NCBI GenBank assembly: GCA_012861695.1
Contig: JAAOOA010000638.1
Location: 78,501-142,500 of the forward strand
Reading direction: 5' to 3'
Length of the DNA stretch: 64,000 bases
From: Trematomus loennbergii
Taxonomy: Eukaryota > Chordata > Actinopteri > Perciformes > Nototheniidae
Below are positions 63,626 through 64,000 of this stretch, piece after piece. The translations under genes were made by a program, and so were the position numbers. Each line of letters begins with the position of its first letter. Position 1 is the first letter of the stretch. The notes beneath the pieces are model-generated. The model had not been told where the DNA came from. It saw only the letters and a program-made list of their open reading frames with translations, and searched no databases.

Positions 63626-64000
63626 GTACAGTAATTCTGCCTCTCTGATGCAGCGAACCCAATCCCATCTGTTCAAGGAGGATTCATTCTGGCAGGGAGA
63701 ATTTATCTGCAGCCAAGATTTATTTACTGGAAACAACTTTTTCTCTTTCTCCAGCAGCATGTCTTTCTTCTTCATCTTCCTCCTCCTCCTCCTCTTCTTC
63801 TTCTTCTTCTTCCTCTGCCGCCTCCCGCTGTGTGTGTTGTTGTCCTATAGCTTTTTCCCCGGTCGATATCCTCTAATGAAAGGCTCCTTTATGAAGGTGT
63901 CAGCTGCTTTCCCTCACAGCTCTAATTTGAAGTAATGGATATTGGCTGGGCTATTGATTTATCGAGCTGGTGATTAGTGCACTGTATCAGCAAACCGCAG
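63626..64000. other. Unannotated end of window with a CTT/CTC run
   Basis: A trinucleotide CTT/CTC tract lies at 63764-63822. The rest is apparently unique. The 95-codon frame at 63648-63935 is dominated by this tract and is not credible. Confidence 0.5.

Overview
The window looks like intergenic or intronic DNA from a ray-finned fish, probably a spiny-rayed teleost. I find no host protein-coding exon, rRNA gene, functional tRNA gene, operon or CRISPR array that I can defend. Three things point to a teleost: 3' ends of Rex1/Babar-like and L2-like LINEs, several hAT and TTAA-target DNA-transposon families, and very many CA/GT microsatellites and minisatellites. The species cannot be named from the sequence alone.

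Families seen at several places (my labels): A, a CAGAGATGG-ended hAT-like element carrying a 37-bp minisatellite (389, 12552, 13521, 46679); R1, a CAGAGGTGGGAG-ended hAT-like element carrying a 33-bp minisatellite (7128, 33342, 41871, 43507, 60515); B, a piggyBac-like TTAA element (1492, 15822, 25234, 26551, 41574); C, a TTAA element that in several copies carries a 57-bp minisatellite (23046, 27713, 31594, 48185, 54825, 56080, 58428); D, a second TTAA element (8676, 30149, part at 14613); G, a non-LTR-like 3' tail (18741, 21590, 42475, 57395, 62735).

Layout. 0-7 kb: A and B copies, LINE tails, and an interstitial telomere-repeat cluster with tandem duplications (4.9-6.0 kb). 7-12 kb: a three-level nest, R1-like element > D element > 2.2-kb hAT with a perfect 8-bp target duplication and a recognisable but internally deleted three-exon transposase gene. 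12.5-13.8 kb: two A copies facing each other as an inverted repeat. 18-24 kb: local duplications, a Rex1-like LINE end, a 1.3-kb array of a 12-bp unit, a polypyrimidine tract and a 57-bp array. 25-31 kb: two adjacent B copies, then C and D. 31-38 kb: another 57-bp array, GT arrays, the best-defined R1 element and a long-inverted-repeat transposon. 38.7-41.4 kb: a decayed L2 LINE split by a 1-kb hAT related to CGGBP1. 41-49 kb: B, R1, A and C copies and CA/GT arrays. 49-64 kb: tRNA-derived SINEs, a 30-bp array, four hAT/foldback MITEs, more arrays and apparently unique DNA.

The only coding relics belong to mobile elements, and all are broken. Many long open frames in the minisatellites are artefacts, because repeat units of 12, 30, 33 or 57 bp are multiples of three. 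If anything here serves the host, it is probably cis-regulatory: several unique AT-rich blocks could be conserved non-coding elements, but that needs alignment to other fish. The most interesting theme is that two unrelated transposon families each carry a minisatellite that has expanded separately at several insertions.
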